From assembly GCA_002509665.1 (NCBI GenBank), contig DADN01000213.1, forward strand, positions 1,933-7,041: a DNA stretch of 5,109 bases, given 5' to 3'. The notes under the pieces are model-generated. The model did no database searches. It was not told the origin of the DNA and was given only the letters and a program-made list of their open reading frames with translations. The position numbers and the translations under genes were made by a program. Position 1 is the stretch's first letter, and each line of letters starts with the position of its first letter. Below are positions 4,379 through 5,109 of this stretch, piece by piece. This DNA comes from Methanobacterium sp. UBA8. GTDB lineage: Archaea; Methanobacteriota; Methanobacteria; Methanobacteriales; Methanobacteriaceae.

Positions 4379-5109
4379 ATGAAGGGGATTAAAACGCAAA
4401 TAAATTATGGATATACAAATAAGATGATAACTTTAGTTTTTTTATTTAGTATTGTTTTTACTGTATTATCTACTGTTAACGCAGTTTCTGCTGACTCCTC
4501 AATTATTTATGTGAATGATTCTGGAGGAAATGACAGCTGGGACGGTCAAGCGCCAGTATGGGATGGTATAAATGCAGTTGGTCCTAAAAAGTCAATCAAA
4601 AATGCAACGGGAACTGTAACTGATGGTGGAACAGTAAACATCGCCAATGGAATATATGCTGGAACCGGGAATACTAACGTAACTATTGATAAGAATATGG
4701 CTATTATAGGACAAAGCCAGGAAAATACAATAATAGATGGTGCAAATACTGTAAGTATATTCAAAATCATCAATAATGTAAATATCACCTTAAAAAACTT
4801 AACTATGGTCAATGGCCAAACAGCAGGTAATGGTGGGGCTATCTACACTTCAGATTCCTTGATTGTAGCAGGCAGTAACTTCTTCAACAACACTGCAGAA
4901 AATGGTGGAGCTATCTACAATGATTATCATCTGATTGTCAACAACAGCACATTCTTCAGGAACACAGCCCGTGAAGGTGGTGCTATTTCATCTGAAGGAG
5001 ATATTACTATGCATTTTAACCGAATCGTGGAAAACAGTGCCCAATACGGCAGTGCTATCTATAATCACAAGGGAGATGTGAATGCCACTGATAACTGGTG
5101 GGGTTCCAA
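4379..5109 (+). CDS. Secreted adhesin-like protein with Pmp-type beta-helix repeats (partial, 3' end outside window)
   Basis: The open frame runs from the ATG at 4379 off the right edge: 243 complete codons, no stop. The N-terminus MKGIKTQINYGYTNK is basic, followed by the hydrophobic stretch ITLVFLFSIVFTVL and a probable signal peptidase site after VSA (residue 38). The mature start IIYVNDSGGNDSWDG, the segment SIKNATGTVTDGGTVNIANG and the IIGQSQENTIIDG strand (109-121) are typical of right-handed parallel beta-helix surface proteins of methanogens. From about residue 150, GGAI motifs recur every 24 residues together with FFNN/FFRN, as in polymorphic membrane protein (Pmp) repeats; NWWG (239-242) commonly marks the end of such a helix. 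Ten N-x-S/T sequons suggest heavy N-glycosylation. The expected place is the cell surface; adhesion is inferred from the family name only. The ribosome binding site is weak (AGGA at 4364-4367). Met16 (4424) is an alternative start but would lose the basic region of the signal peptide. Confidence 0.85.
   Translation, partial: MKGIKTQINYGYTNKMITLVFLFSIVFTVLSTVNAVSADSSIIYVNDSGGNDSWDGQAPVWDGINAVGPKKSIKNATGTVTDGGTVNIANGIYAGTGNTNVTIDKNMAIIGQSQENTIIDGANTVSIFKIINNVNITLKNLTMVNGQTAGNGGAIYTSDSLIVAGSNFFNNTAENGGAIYNDYHLIVNNSTFFRNTAREGGAISSEGDITMHFNRIVENSAQYGSAIYNHKGDVNATDNWWGS
4832..5109 (+). repeat. Pmp-type 24-residue (72-bp) coding repeats
   Basis: The motif GGAIY or a variant begins at residues 152, 176, 200 and 224 of the adhesin-like protein (bases 4832, 4904, 4976 and 5048), an exact 24-residue period. 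The units read GGAIY, GGAIY, GGAIS and GSAIY, and the first three carry FFNNTA, FFRNTA and RIVENSA in the second half. At DNA level the copies are clearly diverged, so they are old structural repeats, each probably one turn of a beta-helix, not a recent tandem expansion. The array is cut by the window edge. Confidence 0.75.

Noticed and set aside
4546..4812. An 88-codon hydrophobic open frame opposite the adhesin-like gene
   Set aside because: It is the antisense of Asn/Thr/Ile-rich codons, which naturally gives Val/Ile/Phe-rich text; the plus-strand signal peptide and repeats explain this region.
1..5109. CRISPR array, tRNA, rRNA, insertion sequence or phage genes
   Set aside because: I see no regularly spaced direct repeats of suitable length, no tRNA-like fold, no transposase or integrase, and no terminal inverted repeats with target duplications.

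Overview
This AT-rich window most likely comes from a methanogenic archaeon, and Methanobacterium or a close relative is the best guess. The evidence is archaeal-type TATA boxes, a Shine-Dalgarno sequence of the GGTGA type, a probably leaderless ferredoxin gene, a ModE-type regulator with TOBE domains, and a secreted Asn-rich adhesin-like protein with Pmp-type GGAI repeats. The genus call rests on my recognition of the protein types, not on any search.

Layout from left to right. Positions 1-96 hold no confident gene but contain two close perfect inverted repeats (1-22 and 31-47). A small plus-strand gene (169-558, possibly starting at a CTG at 124) encodes an unrecognised helical, probably coiled-coil protein. 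It converges with a minus-strand block of four genes which, in transcription order, encode a 14-helix MOP-superfamily (SpoVB/MurJ/Wzx-like) lipid-linked glycan flippase (3978-2362), a ModE-type molybdate/tungstate-sensing regulator (2286-1585), a 2x[4Fe-4S] ferredoxin (1448-1221) and the histidine biosynthesis enzyme HisB (1199-618). Ferredoxin and hisB are 21 bp apart and probably form an operon behind a promoter with an unusual cluster of direct and inverted repeats. A 400-bp AT-rich gap (3979-4378) holds the divergent promoters of the flippase and of a secreted beta-helix adhesin-like gene (from 4379), which runs off the right edge.

How the genes fit together: the flippase and the adhesin-like protein both belong to the cell envelope and are transcribed divergently from one intergenic region. 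Ferredoxin-hisB looks like a housekeeping operon. The ModE-type protein is a complete sensor-regulator, but no molybdenum or tungsten transporter or enzyme lies in the window, so its target is unknown. The ferredoxin promoter just downstream is one candidate. I see no RNA gene, CRISPR array, insertion sequence or clear new multi-gene system. The more unusual signals are the possible CTG start of the small gene, the repeat-rich ferredoxin promoter, the palindromes in the 400-bp gap, and the strict 24-residue repeat register of the adhesin.
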